Shown piece after piece: positions 24,639 to 36,487 of a DNA stretch of 64,000 nucleotides. The translations under genes and the position numbers were made by a program. Source of the stretch: Symsagittifera roscoffensis (taxonomy: Eukaryota > Xenacoelomorpha > Acoela > Convolutidae); the NCBI RefSeq assembly GCF_963678635.1, contig NC_087071.1, positions 33,096,141 to 33,160,140 on the forward strand. Reading direction: 5' to 3'. The notes beneath the pieces were generated by a model. It had not been told where the DNA came from and did not search any database. It was given only the letters and a program-made list of their open reading frames with translations. Every line of letters starts with the position of its first letter. The stretch's first letter is position 1.

Positions 24639-25448
24639 CCCCGGTTTGACCAAAAATGCTTATCTTACAATTTTCATGTATGAAAAAATGCTTATCCTAC
24701 GATTTCCTACAGTTTCATAGACTCAGAAAATTGTTAAAAAAAAACTCCCGGACAAGGACTTTCTCATAAATGAAAAGTGTAGGATAAGCATTTTCTCATA
24801 AACCAAAAAATTGATTTTTTCTAAATTTTATTTCTCAAAACTTTTGGGATGAGTTCGTGACCGAACACAAGTGACTAAACCCATGGTGTACTCAAAACTA
24901 GAGTTCCCAAAAGGTTGATCGTCTGTCATTGACAATGCATTGAAAGCGATATGCTTAAGAGTGATTACTTCACAAATGAAATACTGAAAGCATCAAACTT
25001 ATAAATTTTGGCAAAATTTTTCAAAGATGATTTTTTTAAAATTGAATTTTAAACTTATCAGACATTGATCAAGGCATATATATAAACATGCCATAAAAAT
25101 TAAAACAGCAGTTTTTAGCATTTTAAAAATAAATTATCCAGAGAAACGGAAAAAACCCCAATTTTTGTGCATCGTGGACTACGTTATGCAGACAAAAAAT
25201 TAAAATTTGCATGCAAAATTTTTTTTGGAAAATGTTTGTTTGAGTACAAAATTCGATTTGAGGTTGAAAAAAAAACGAAAAAATTTTTGGGGCAATTTCA
25301 TTTTTACTTGGAAATTTTTTTGAAAATTGTATGAAAATTGTATGATTATCATTTTTCCATACATTTGATGTAGGCAATTGTATGATAAGCATTTTCGGCG
25401 TGGGGAAATGTAAGATACGCATTTTCGGTTTATGGAGGTCAACCCGGG
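24639..25448. mobile_element. Foldback element with CCCGGGTTGACC-type ends
   Basis: The left end CCCCGGTTTGACCAAAAATG and the inverted right end CCCGGGTTGACC...GAAAATGCGTATC are related. AAATGCTTATC-type motifs recur inside in both orientations at about 24,656, 24,688, 24,780, 25,330 and 25,380. It begins 17 bp after the MITE. A related copy lies at 53,664-53,925 and a fragment at about 31,430-31,530. No coding region was seen. Confidence 0.6.
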
Positions 25449-28400
25449 ACGTTACAAATTATAACTTTTTCTTGATTTTTTTCTGACTAATCTACCCTAG
25501 AACAAAAACATGAAAAATCACTGTTTGAGATAATTTTTGAATGCCATGCTCAAAAATAGCCATTGTCTTTTTCTCATTGAAGTGAGGTATAAATTTTTAT
25601 TTGGGTAATGTCATGCTAAATTTTAAAACGTAATTCAGTAAAAAGTGGTGCTCAAACGTAGAAACAGGGGCGGTGTCGAATATCAACTAATCACACTGAT
25701 CATATTTCATGCCGGTAAATATGATATTTCAATCAACTTGTTTGATATTCTAAAACTTGCTGTAAAAAGAGTAAAACCTGAGTTTTATCTAAAATTTTTT
25801 TATCAGAGTTTAAAAAACATCAAAGAAAAACGTACCAGCATCCGATGTTTTGAATCCATCGCAGTGAGTTGATTTTTAAAAGGACTTTTATTTCAAGAGA
25901 TTCTCAACTCTCAAATAAATAAGAACTTAATCAGTTGATGAATATTCAAAAACTTGTTGCCGCTTCAGTTTAAAGTAGCTTTTCGATTTTCAAAGCACGC
26001 TTTTGAAACAATTTTGTCTAAATAAAGACTAAATAAATATTCTAAGAAAAACTGTTGAATACCAACTATATGGTAATTTACAGATTGGATCAGGTATTTT
26101 TTTGTTTTCATTCTTCAGCAGAAAAATTGGTTTTTGCGTTTTGAAAAAGAACCATTAAATTTCTATTTTGAAAAAGGATTCACATTTTCTTAAACTGATG
26201 AAATTGAGAAAGAAAGCGGGACGAAAATGCAATTTTAAAGTGACTTTTTCGGAAATGATTGTTTTTGCATAGAAACTGCAAAAATGGGCTGAGCAAGCAC
26301 TTTTATGAATCAAGTGTTGTAAAAACGTAGTTTTCGTCTGCGACTAAAAGCATTTTTAATTTCTGCAGCGAATGAGGAAGTTTTTGCTTTTACGTACACA
26401 GGTTTGAGAGAATCAACGTAATTTAAGGAAAAACAGAAAAATTCACGTTAATTTTCTTCTAAAGCCTTGATATACTGAATTTTAAATTTAACAGGTTTCT
26501 TCCCCGAACTATTTTTTTTTTTTAGCTAAAATTTTTGATAAATTGTTGTATTTTGATTTATATAGTTGGAGAAATTTTGTTTCAAATTTAAAAAGTGTCT
26601 AATTTTTGTTTTTATAGCCAAAGTCAAGAAGGGTGAAAATGGCTGAATATGGTTTCAAAAAGTCAAAAATATCACAAAAATTTCCAAGATGCGTATCCTG
26701 CAGAAAAATATCAAAAAGCTATTTTGCTTAGGTAAATTTTATCCTTCGATTTATCGGAAATTCAAAATAATTTTATGGCGGTCTCATCTAAATAAAAAAC
26801 AGGCGGTGCAATTCGAAACGGGTTTTAACTGAACTTTACTATTAATCTTCTCCAATTTGACACGAGTTGCATCAAACTAACTAATTTTAAGGATCAGAAC
26901 AATGAGTAGGAAGAGATAGTACAGCAGGACACGGGTGGGGGGGGGGTGCAAATGCGCGTAAGGCCGAATGCGCGAGAAGTTTCGACAAATCAATGCGCTT
27001 CAAAATGTCCTAAGCTGAATGATTTAAGTCTATATTTTCCTCGAGTTTGTGAGCAATGAGCTCTTATTAGCTGACAAAATAAATGTTCGAGCTATCTGTC
27101 CTTCGCGCATGGCACATATCGCAAGTTGAAATTTGGTCCATAAGTTGTACTTTCACAATACGAGGCCAAAATGTGCACTGGATAGGCGCACAAATTTCGG
27201 TCTGTTCCTGGATGTTCCTGGATTCCAGAGACAAGTCTTTAAACATGGTAAAACTTTGTCGGAACGATCAAAGAAAATGAAAGACCAAAAGAAGAGCGAA
27301 GGGAGCGTCCTTGTTGCGGAATCCACTCACAATTCACAAAAAATGCACAGTTTGGCATGGTAATGCAGCTGCAAACAAAACAAAATACTGTCAAAAATTT
27401 AAAAGATTTGCTGTTGCTGAAAGAGCTCAAAACATCCGCTACTAGTCCTTCAAAGCAATCGTCATTTGTTGTTCCGACTTCCACAGAAAGTGACGGATTA
27501 TATGTGGTCAGTCTGGTTTTTTCTCACCTCAGACAATTTTGGTTTTTAACAGGCCCCTTTGGTAAATTTTTTTACCATCTGAAAAGTAATGATGCTTTGA
27601 GCACAAGCTTAAAAACACTCCTCATAGGTGATTATTTTTCATTAAGTTCTCGGTATTTGAAAGTTTGGGATATTTAACCCGCACCTTTTATCGTTCTACA
27701 ACGCGTAAGCGACAAAATGATCCGGCTTAAAAACCATTCCCAATTGAACGGAGTCCGCCAAAGTCGCTGAGTTCGCCAAAGTCCCAGTGTTATGTCCTGA
27801 CTTGGAGCAGTTGTACTTCATATACAACGAGCAAAGATTAGTTTTCAAAAGAAAAAATTTCCAAAACATTTCAATTTTTTTAGTTAACTTTCATAAATTT
27901 TTAGATTGATAATCAGGCCATAAACATACAACGGCAGTCAAAACAACCCTTCGACCTGATAGGAAGGAACAGTCTTGTAAGTAATTTATCGATTAATGGA
28001 CTCTAGGTATAGTCGTATGATATGAGTTAACAGTCTGCTGATTAGCTGGAGTACATGAAAATGAACTTAGAGTATCAGGTACTCTGAGCTTGTTCAAACA
28101 AAACACCCAAAAAACTTTGAAGACTGGTTTGCTGAAAGTAAATGATGCCCAACTTTGATTCAAGGTTTTTTTTGTCAATTCAAAGTATTATAATGTGATA
28201 AGTTGTGATTCAATTTTTGCTTTTGAATGACTTTTTGGCAGCTGTTTCTTTAAAAGAACTACACGTTCAGGAATTCTATAGGTTAAACTACTAATCTTAT
28301 GATGTTGATACAAAACCACGCAATCTTTTTTACCACTATGTAATCAATAAACATTAAAACATTAGATTAGATATTAAATAAAAACTATTCAATCATATTT

Positions 28401-29780
28401 TAAACACTGAGGTGAAGCGGAGCTTCGCGCCACTTGCGATAAAACGGAAACAGGAAAAACATAAATGAAAAAAAAAAAAAACTTGAGTATTCTGTTTTGT
28501 AATCAAGGTTAAATTTTGTAATGTTCCGATTTTCGAAGAAATGATAGACCATCTGGTTTGGGGATGGTTTTATTCTCAAGACTAGTTTCAATTTTTTGAC
28601 TAGTTTTTGTTCTGACTATTCGAAGAATCAGAAGGAGCTTTGTAGTCGTGTGTGTTGTACTTTTTTCTTTTGTTTCCACGCTTCTTCTGCGCTACTTGCA
28701 CAGCAACCGGCTATCCTTGTTTTTATAGTTTTGTCAATAATTGTTCCGACTATGGGCAAAAAAAAATGAAAAAATTTTATTTTAATTTTGTTTTGTTTTA
28801 ATGATTTTTGTATTATTTTTTTGTCATTTTTCTTGTTTGCTTGTTTTACGGGGACTGTCAAAGATGCCTAGGTTGTAGTTTTTTTGTTCAGTGAAAGAAG
28901 AAAAGTTTGTGTATTTTTTAAGACTATGGTCGGAACATTTTGTGCTACTTCCAGAGTAAGCGGCTATTCTTGTTTTGATCTGAACTTTGCATATAATCTG
29001 AAAAGGTCACGAGCTATAATCTGTGATCAATTTTCGAAAATTTATTGGGGTTTAAAGCTTGTCAATTTGGATAATTTAGCAAAATTAAGGCACAAGATCT
29101 TTTGTGCTATGAACGCGTAAATAGCTAGTAAATCAAACTGACATCAGGCACGAACAGAAATCAGGCACAAATTAGTTTGAAACAGACATCAGGCACGAAT
29201 TTGTGAGGCACGAATTAGACGCTAAGACACCCCTTTTTACCTTTGAAGCGTGTGAGAAAAGCTCTTTTTTCGTTTTTTTTTTGAAATTTTTATCAGTTTT
29301 TCAATTGATTTTTTAAAATCAGTTTCAAAGACGTTGAAGGGCAGTCGAAAGGTCAAAAATTTCATCCTGCTACGAGCAGTCTGATTAAGAGGTTCGAATC
29401 GATTTTTAATCCTTTATGAAAATTATTTAACATTTTCATGAAGATATGCAAAAAAAATCCAATATAATCGATTGGTACCCATCACAACCCAGTGCGGGTA
29501 GGAATAAAACAATGTTTTTTAAAAACATGCGTTTACATATAATATGTCAAGGTATATGAAAAAATTTGAAATGGATTCTTTAGGTAGAAACTGATTTTAT
29601 AATGCCATACAAGTTTAAGTGATTGATCAAAAAATGTGATACACGTTGATACTCGTTGAGAGGTTTTCAGAAGCTGAATTTTTGTCAGAAAACTGTGAAA
29701 AATTTGTCAGAAAATTAAAAAGTTTGCCAGTAAAATTTGTGAAAAAAAAGTTGTCAGAAACTACAGCAAAAAATACTCAC

Positions 29781-29867
29781 CACTTTTTTGTTTAGCGCCT
29801 TGTTCTTGATAATCGTAAAGACGTCCGGAGGCTTGGGCAGACCACTGTTATAGATTGCAGTTGCCAT
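29781..29867 (-). CDS. Shab: Kv2 channel, exon 1: start codon and N-terminus
   Basis: This exon encodes 29 codons, beginning with ATG at 29,867 and ending GTG|GTGAGT. The peptide begins MATAIYNSGLPKPPDVF and ends NKALNKKV, which joins in phase 0 to VLNVGG of exon 2. Basic residues just before LNVGG are normal for Kv2. The start is inferred from the clean junction and the lack of a better upstream methionine. Any 5' untranslated exon was not identified. Confidence 0.8.
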
Positions 29868-32800
29868 CTCAATTATTATGGCCCAGATCAGGGATAAATA
29901 AAAACAACAGGCAAGGTACACAAAAATAAACAATCAATTCGATATTTAACAGATTTTGTCCGAAACAAGTATCTCACGCATTTCTTCTGTAGAATTTTTC
30001 AATTTGGTCTCCCAATTTCCATAAATGTGGGTCATATCTCTAGGTTGCCAATAAACAAGTAAACCAATAAACGAAAATATTTTTAAAGGTTACCATTTTG
30101 CAACTTTCAAATTTCAATTTATTGGTTTTATTCTTGATTTCAAATTACTTTTTGTTCGCTATCTGGGTATGTTAATAGACCAGTGCTGTGGCCTTTTTTA
30201 TCTAACAAAAGTAATATCATAAATGAAATTAGTTGCTAACATTTTTTCCCATGCAATAACTCCTGGCAAGGGTTGCACTTTTGCCATTTGAAAAAATCAC
30301 AAAAATGAGATTTTTTTTAATATGAGGTGAAAAGTAATTGATTAAAAAATGTAATGGTTCGAACTTTGTAATGGGAAAAAAATTGGTACAAAATGTGAAA
30401 AGTTCTTTTTTGTGTTTGAGTCTTAAGGAAGAAAAAAAGTTGCAGTAACAAAAAAATTAAGTAACAAAAGAGTAGAAAACAGTCATGTTGGCTTAAAAGG
30501 AAAGAAATCAAATAAAAGCCAGGTAGGGAGAAGAGGGAAAGAACTGACAATGTGTACCCGGCGAGCCAAAAAAGATCAAGGATCGTCTGGCATAAAGAAC
30601 GACTAGCATAAAATTAGTTTTCAGACTGCTCTTTCCAATTTTTTTTTCTTGAAACCAAGTTTTTGGCGAAAAAAGTTCCCGACAAATGATTGTTACATAA
30701 TCAATTGGCAAAGAGTTTTTTTGAATAGTTTATAAAATTACTTTTCCAATAAAGATAATACGACTTCGATCCAAAATTTCCATTTTTTTTAAATTACAAA
30801 TTTGGGCAAAAATTACGAGGAGAGACTTTAGAAAAGGCAAAGTATCGACCTTCACAATTAGCGATTACCCTCTTTTTTCATTTTATGATTCAAATTAACG
30901 ATGAAAAATGCATTTAAATTTTTTCATGGTTCTCAGCTCCGTTCTGTGAAATTTAAATACACCCATTACTTGATTTGATAAAGTATTTAATATTTGATAA
31001 CAAATTAAGGTTTGGTTTACAAAACATCCCCTTCTAAGAAATATAATTAGACGATCGGCGACATTCTGTTTAGCTCTTACCAATTAACTTTATTCGCTTC
31101 AGTGCATTTTTTCTAAGTTATGCTAATCGGGCCTTAGGGCAGTCGGGCTCTTACCAAACAAAGAGTTAAGACAGAAGGCAAGTATTGAGTAAAATAAGTA
31201 GTAATAAATAACTAACCAAGTAATATCTAAGTGTAAATTATCTGGGCAAGGAGTAATAACTGAAATGAGAAAGCAAGTAATGGAAGGGTAAGTAAGTTGT
31301 CAATAAACGGAGCAGGATGCGGAATGTTCTAGAATAAGTCTACATTGCTGTATTTATAAAAAAAACTTTATGAAGATAAACCTTTGAGCAGTAATTTTCC
31401 AATTCTAATACATCTGATTTGACCTTCAAACAAAAAAATGCTCATATACAAATCGATTCTTGAACTCTGTAGAAAAAATGCATATCATTCGATTACCATT
31501 TATGAAAATTGTATGATAAGCATTTTTCCTCTTATTTTTTTTTCGAAAAGTCTTCCAAAAGGGTTTTAATTAGGTTTAAATGAGCGTACATCGAGTTTTA
31601 GTTGAATGACAACATATTGGTCATCAAATTTTTGTTTTTGTTCGGGAAAAAAGTATAGCATGCGATTAACTGTTAGGCGACAATTCGTAACAGGCGACAA
31701 TTCGTAACAGGTTACAATTCGTAGCAGGTGTCATTTCGTAATAAGCGACGCTTCGTATCAGGGCAATGGCAAGTAAATTACGCTTGATTTGCTTCGATCC
31801 GCTGCACTTGCATTCGGCATGAGAAGATTGGTGCGCAAAAATTATTGTTCGCCTCTTAAATTAATGTTACAAATTTTCGCCTGTTACGAATTATCGCTTC
31901 ACAACATTTTCCGTTCATCAAAGTTGTCAGAGACGCGTTTTTTAACTAATGAATTTTTTTTGCGTATTAGTTTTTGCATAATAATTGTTATTTACTTTTG
32001 CGTAAAATTCTATTTTAATGACTTGACTTCTAGTAATAAGTTTAATTGGCAATTTAATGCCCTTTAATCAGTTGGTTTTTTCATTTGAGAAAACTTTCGG
32101 TTTTGTATTCAAGACGCAACACTGGTACAAAGCGAATTATGAAAAAAACATTGAAAAAAGGTTTGCCATACAATTCCATAAATTGTCCATTCTATTTTAT
32201 CGAATAACTGATTATCGTTAGATTTTTATACATTTTTTCTATGGGAGATCTCAAAAAAGTACAAAAGTGGGAAGTTTTGGGTCAGCAGGGGGTCAAATCC
32301 CGATGAAGGAACGTCCAACTCACGCCCCTCCTACCATAAATCCGCTGGTGCTGCTATGAGTATAATTTTGGCTAGAACAGCGAAACAATTTCCCCATTTA
32401 AAATAAACATTTTTGGGGGTTGTGCGTAAAATTTTTTTAAATTCAATATTCTTAATCGACACTAAACTATTGATTTCATTACACGTTTGCACAGTAAATA
32501 TCTAGAATTTGGCGAGTAGTTAGTAAATTTTGTTATTTTTATAGAATTCCACAATTAAAATTTTTCAAAACATTGCGGTTAACTTTCAGGCTTTATTGCA
32601 ACTAGTTATGCGACCAAAGTTTGATAATTCCTACGCTGATAAAACTTCCTACACTTTGGCTACGCTGATAAAACTTTGTCTAGACTTGATCAGCTTTTCT
32701 TGACACAAACGCCTTTTTTAGAAGGTCGTGATTGAAAGCTTTTCTTTATCATACGACGTTGATTTTTTTGTTCGCGTTCGTTTTGTTCACTTTCAATTGC

Positions 32801-33914
32801 GTGGAAAATTTTAAATTTAATATCAAATATAGCATATCAGAAAAATTTGAAGAACAGATATTATTTTTTGAAGAACCCATTTTGAGCGTCGTGTTTGAAA
32901 ACGCTGAATGAGAGAGTTTTCCTAAGTATTCTCAATTAATAGGTTTTTTCTATAGCATGGAATTGTATGTCTAGCATTTATCGTCGACGTTGACCCGAGC
33001 TTTTAAAGTTTCCATAAGAATCGGATGATCCATTAAAAATGCATAATTACTTGGGGGGGGGGGTTGAAATTTTTACTAATTGAATAAAACTTTTTTTTGG
33101 CTCAGTACGTTTTTTTAGCTGATTTTTCTGGCAAAAAAATCGGAAGCGATTGATTATTTTAAGTTTTAGGTATACTCACTTATTTTCAGGCCTTAAGTGT
33201 TAGCTGATTTTAAGTTCTTGATTTTAAAAGCTGCTATTTTAGGTAGCAAGCCTTGAAACTCTGTATCGTTCTCTTTTAAGTTATCAGATTAAAATTCGCC
33301 ACCTTAATTTGAAATTTCAACCATTCTGCTCAAAGATTAATTTTCAACGATTTTTTCCTCCAGAGTCGTAGGTTGATCGCGTCATAAAAATATTTGCCGG
33401 CTTCATGAATAATCCTGGGGTTCCGCCCTGAAATATAACACAATAATTAACCCACAAATTAAACTAAGATAAAATTCTAACCATTAACTCACAAACAACA
33501 GAGACCAAACAAAAGAGCTGCCCAGTTTTTATAATTTATAACAAATGATGAATCCCCGATTTAGAAATTCATGCAATTTATTGCTTTTTATGAGCTTGCA
33601 ATTCTTGCATCAGTTGTAGTGTAGTGAACTTAGGGGGCGGAATTTAAGAACATTGCTAACAAAAGTGACTGTTATACTTAATCCAGTTTTGCTCGACCAA
33701 CATTATATTTTTAACGGGCCAGCATGTACCTAATTTTGGAAGGAGCGCGAACTTAAAATAACGCTTAATTTTTAAAAGAGATTTCCAAAAATCGAGAGAT
33801 AGCTCCGATTCAGCATTTTTTCTCGTTCATAACTTTTTTTTCTTCAAAAACTGGCTTTTTCCCTTTTCCAGACAGCTCAGAATCTATGTAAGCTGTGATG
33901 AGTCAATTATTAAG
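29868..33914. other. Upstream region between Kv2 exon 1 and the retroelement
   Basis: About 4 kb of A+T-rich sequence that may contain the channel's 5' UTR and promoter, but no TATA box or start site could be fixed. It contains a 17-bp tandem repeat at 31,675-31,759, a fragment of the foldback family near 31,430-31,530 and an 11-base G run at 33,053. Short open frames in it show no motif. Confidence 0.6.
31675..31759. repeat. 17-bp tandem repeat, five copies
   Basis: AGGCGACAATTCGTAAC occurs twice exactly, then three times with increasing drift. Confidence 0.9.
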
Positions 33915-33918
33915 CTGT

Positions 33919-34328
33919 TGAGTTAGGACCGAAGTGTATAACTCATAGAGTAATTTCGGATAGGGTACACCGTCTGCTCGTCACGCTATCTTATTTTCGG
34001 CCGGATAGATTCGTGCAACTTCTTAGTCTAATACCGATCCTAATCTTACTCTTATACTATCTAGTCTCAGGTTGTTTAACTAGTCTCTGCTAGGCTCAAT
34101 AGATCTAGGGTATACTGGTTTATTGCGGCTGCTGAAGTACTCGGGAGAGTTCAACTAATTTCTAAGTTAAATTCAAATCTCTCTGGTGCTGAAATTACAA
34201 GTAATTTCAGCACTTACAAATAAGTGGATTGTTAGTTAGATGGATCATGATTGGTTAATATTAAATACTTTACATTGGTAAAATATCTAATTTATCCAAT
34301 CATAAAATGTAGTTTAGATCAGGTTCCA
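33919..34328 (-). repeat. 3' LTR (410 bp)
   Basis: Matches 53,170-53,579 base for base as far as I can read. In sense direction it starts TGGAACCTGATC and ends CCTAACTCA. It carries CCAAT-type motifs (ACCAATCATG), an AATAAA signal at 34,119-34,124 and a perfect hairpin at 34,186-34,213. Confidence 0.95.
34186..34213. promoter_or_regulatory. Perfect 13-bp LTR hairpin
   Basis: GTGCTGAAATTAC and its exact complement are separated by AA. The same palindrome is in the other LTR at 53,437-53,464. It could act in the RNA (termination, polyadenylation) or as a protein-binding site in DNA. Confidence 0.9.
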
Positions 34329-34340
34329 CCCATCCGGGTT
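34329..34340 (-). other. Putative polypurine tract before the 3' LTR
   Basis: In sense direction AACCCGGATGGG immediately precedes the LTR. It is short and contains pyrimidines, so it is a weak plus-strand primer by comparison with typical elements. Confidence 0.45.
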
Positions 34341-35920
34341 TTACAGAGTTTTTTAGAATAGTTTTTCTGCAATTCGAAAGATGGATGATGGACGTTGGTA
34401 TTTGGCGAACATCTTATTTCTTCTGGGTTTTCTTATTAGAGAAGTCCCAGATTCAATCATTGTGTCTTCTCAAGACAACGACTGGGTTTTCGCAACAAAC
34501 TCAAATCTGATTTCAGAATGGTTGGCTATGTCAGGTTTTTCTGTTTCATCGGTGAGAACTTCTTTGTGTTTGACCTTGTCTGGGAATGGCGTGGAGATTG
34601 TGCGTGGTGGGGATGCCTGGTTACTCGGATCTGTACGTATACTTGAACATCGAGGTGGTCATTGGTCTAGTTCAATGAAGTCCTTTTCTGCGAAGTCAAG
34701 TCGTACTCTAAATCCTTTGAGTTGTGATTGTGGGCGGCATATTGATTGTAGTTGGCCATTCTTTCTCGAGTGTAGTAGGGTCGTTTTGTCTTTGGATGTT
34801 CGTCCTTGGTGTTGTATTCTGATCTATGTATTGCATAATGTAATTTACATTTTATAAAACTTTTATTAGTTTAATATTTTTTAATTATGATTTTAGTTAG
34901 TTGTTTTCACAAAAGCTTTTTGTTTTAGTTCAGTTATTTTGAAGAGTTACTCACCCTTGATTAGCTCTTATTAAAAATAGGAGTGTGGTCACAAAGCGTG
35001 GATGTAGCACGGTGGGTTAGGTCGGCTATAGAGCATGCTCAGGACGTCCTTCCTGGTGGGTTAGGCCAGGAGTGGGAGTATGATTGCATGCGGTTTTTGT
35101 GAGAGGTCCTGTTATGTGACAACGTTTTATGTTGGGTTTGTTGTGGTTTTTCTTATGTTTTGTTGGTTGTGTCCTTTTTTCAAAAATCAAATTGTTTGTG
35201 GTATGGGTTTGTCTTTCGACTTTTTTGTGTTTTATTATTTCTTTCTTAGACTTTATAATAGTCTTCAAAAGAATAATTTATCCAGTTTTAAACTGGGTTA
35301 ATCCGGTTTGGGTACCGTTGGTTTCCTTTTCTTAGTCATGCTGTTATGCTATGTGTTGTGGTGTTTAGTAAGCTGCATTGGTTAGTTTTGTTTAGTATAT
35401 AATTCCTTTCCAACCGGGTTAAAGGAAAGTTTGAAACGTGTTATCTTGTGTTAGAGTTATCGAGTGTGAAAGCTTGAAACTGAAATTCATTATTTTAAAC
35501 AATTCTTCGTGGGCGAGCTGTGCGAGTGTGGATAGAATTCTTATGCGAGTGAATGAAAATATCAAAAGGTTAGTACTGCTTTTGCTTCTTATGAATTTAC
35601 TACATAGAATTTTAATTTTACTGCTAGTTGTTGGGGGAAATTAAGTTACAAATTTTCATCATTATTAGATTTACTGCTGGTGGGGGAAAAATTTATAAAT
35701 TAATTTACTGCATTGGTATTATATTTATTTAATTGTTGGTGCAAAAAGTTAATAGGGTTTTAAACAGTTTTGAAGAAGTTTGCTATTTTTTATTTTTCTT
35801 TTGTGAATTTTTCAGATGATCGTTGGATGAAGGCTAAAATTCTAAAGAAAACATGGATAAAGAATGGTGAGTTTCTAATGTTTGAATTAATTAGTAATAT
35901 GTATAATTCATACTTACCTG
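34341..35920 (-). other. Unassigned 1.6-kb tail of the element
   Basis: No clear gene. Between about 34,470 and 34,800 one sense frame is open with a single TGA and codes for coding-like sequence (FRVRLDFAEKDFIELD, then DKVKHKEVLTDETEKPDIAN), without a start codon. An antisense frame of 158 codons (34,381-34,857) overlaps it. Short palindromes (CCTTTCCAACCGGGTTAAAGG-like, about 35,405) and repeated TTTACTGCTGGTGGGGGAAA-type blocks (about 35,620, 35,671 and 35,705) lie here. A consensus-like donor TAACAG|GTAAGT sits at about 35,915, just after the stop of the preceding ORF. The tail may therefore be a 3' UTR that is spliced. Confidence 0.5.
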
Positions 35921-36487
35921 TTAGTCGTCGGGGAAGAAACCGTGGGGGAAAATGTCGTGAATGAGATCTGAAGTTGTTAGTAGTTTGGCTAATATGCGGA
36001 TGATATTTTTAGTTTGAAGCAGTGGCCAAAGCAATTGAAGTGCCTTAATTGTGGTTAGTTCTTCAGTGCCAACTGCAAATTCATAAGGTGTGTTTTGGAT
36101 TAGATTATATAATTTGTGGTTGAATTTAGTGTTATGGATGAATTCTAAAATGGGGATTTCTATAGGTTGTACAAACTCGTGTGGGATGAGGAAGGGTCGG
36201 GATTCTTCTGCGTTGAAGGTCCTGGTGATGGGACAAAAGATATACATTTGGGTTATGGGATCATAATTTCGAAGAATACCATGAAGGTTAGTATCTTTAA
36301 TGCAATATGTGAAGTTAAAAAAAAAATGGTGAGGTGTATTTGGAATTGATGAATTGAAAACGATGGTGTGGTTGTCTGGAGGGAGTGTGTAGGTCAAAGT
36401 GATTTTGGATGAAACGATAATAAGTATATGTGTGTGTTTGTTTAGTGCGCAACATAATATCGTGTGAGCAGTGCAAATCTCTTTCAT
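35921..36487 (-). CDS. Unknown ORF C2, +1 continuation of ORF C
   Basis: An open frame that overlaps the last 60 codons of ORF C and runs about 131 codons past its stop. It reads NFTYCIKDTNLHGILRNYDP and ends IFPHGFFPDD, followed by a stop. The first ATG is at 36,487, but the frame is entered most simply by a +1 step at or before ORF C's TAA, which follows nine T. No family was recognised. The C-terminal half is hydrophobic and helical-looking (TTIKALQLLWPLLQTKNIIR). It could be the true C-terminus of ORF C or a separate protein. Confidence 0.5.
   Translation of the reverse strand: MKEICTAHTILCCALNKHTHILIIVSSKITLTYTLPPDNHTIVFNSSIPNTPHHFFFNFTYCIKDTNLHGILRNYDPITQMYIFCPITRTFNAEESRPFLIPHEFVQPIEIPILEFIHNTKFNHKLYNLIQNTPYEFAVGTEELTTIKALQLLWPLLQTKNIIRILAKLLTTSDLIHDIFPHGFFPDD

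Larger units (their letters stand above)
20754..29780 (-). other. Kv2 intron 1 (remainder)
   Basis: An intron of about 9 kb between the start-codon exon and exon 2. It contains a degenerate tandem array (21,370-22,940), G runs, a 471-bp MITE and an adjoining foldback element. A stretch at 27,120-27,680 on the plus strand has overlapping open frames with coding-like codons (QLQTKQNTVKNLKDLLLLKE) broken by stops; it may be a decayed coding insert, but no family was recognised. A diverged direct repeat around CGGCTATCCTTGTTTT lies at about 28,690 and 28,945. Confidence 0.7.

Noticed and set aside
27083..27677. Overlapping plus-strand ORFs in Kv2 intron 1 as a gene
   Set aside because: Coding-like but broken into several frames with no recognisable domain. 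Mentioned only within the intron description.
34381..34857. 158-codon plus-strand ORF as a gene
   Set aside because: It opposes a coding-like sense frame, has no recognised motif, and the strand composition follows the element's sense direction. Kept only as a finding.
35790..35816. Strong-looking plus-strand splice acceptor (T-rich tract then TTCAG)
   Set aside because: It lies antisense to the element and no plus-strand exon follows.
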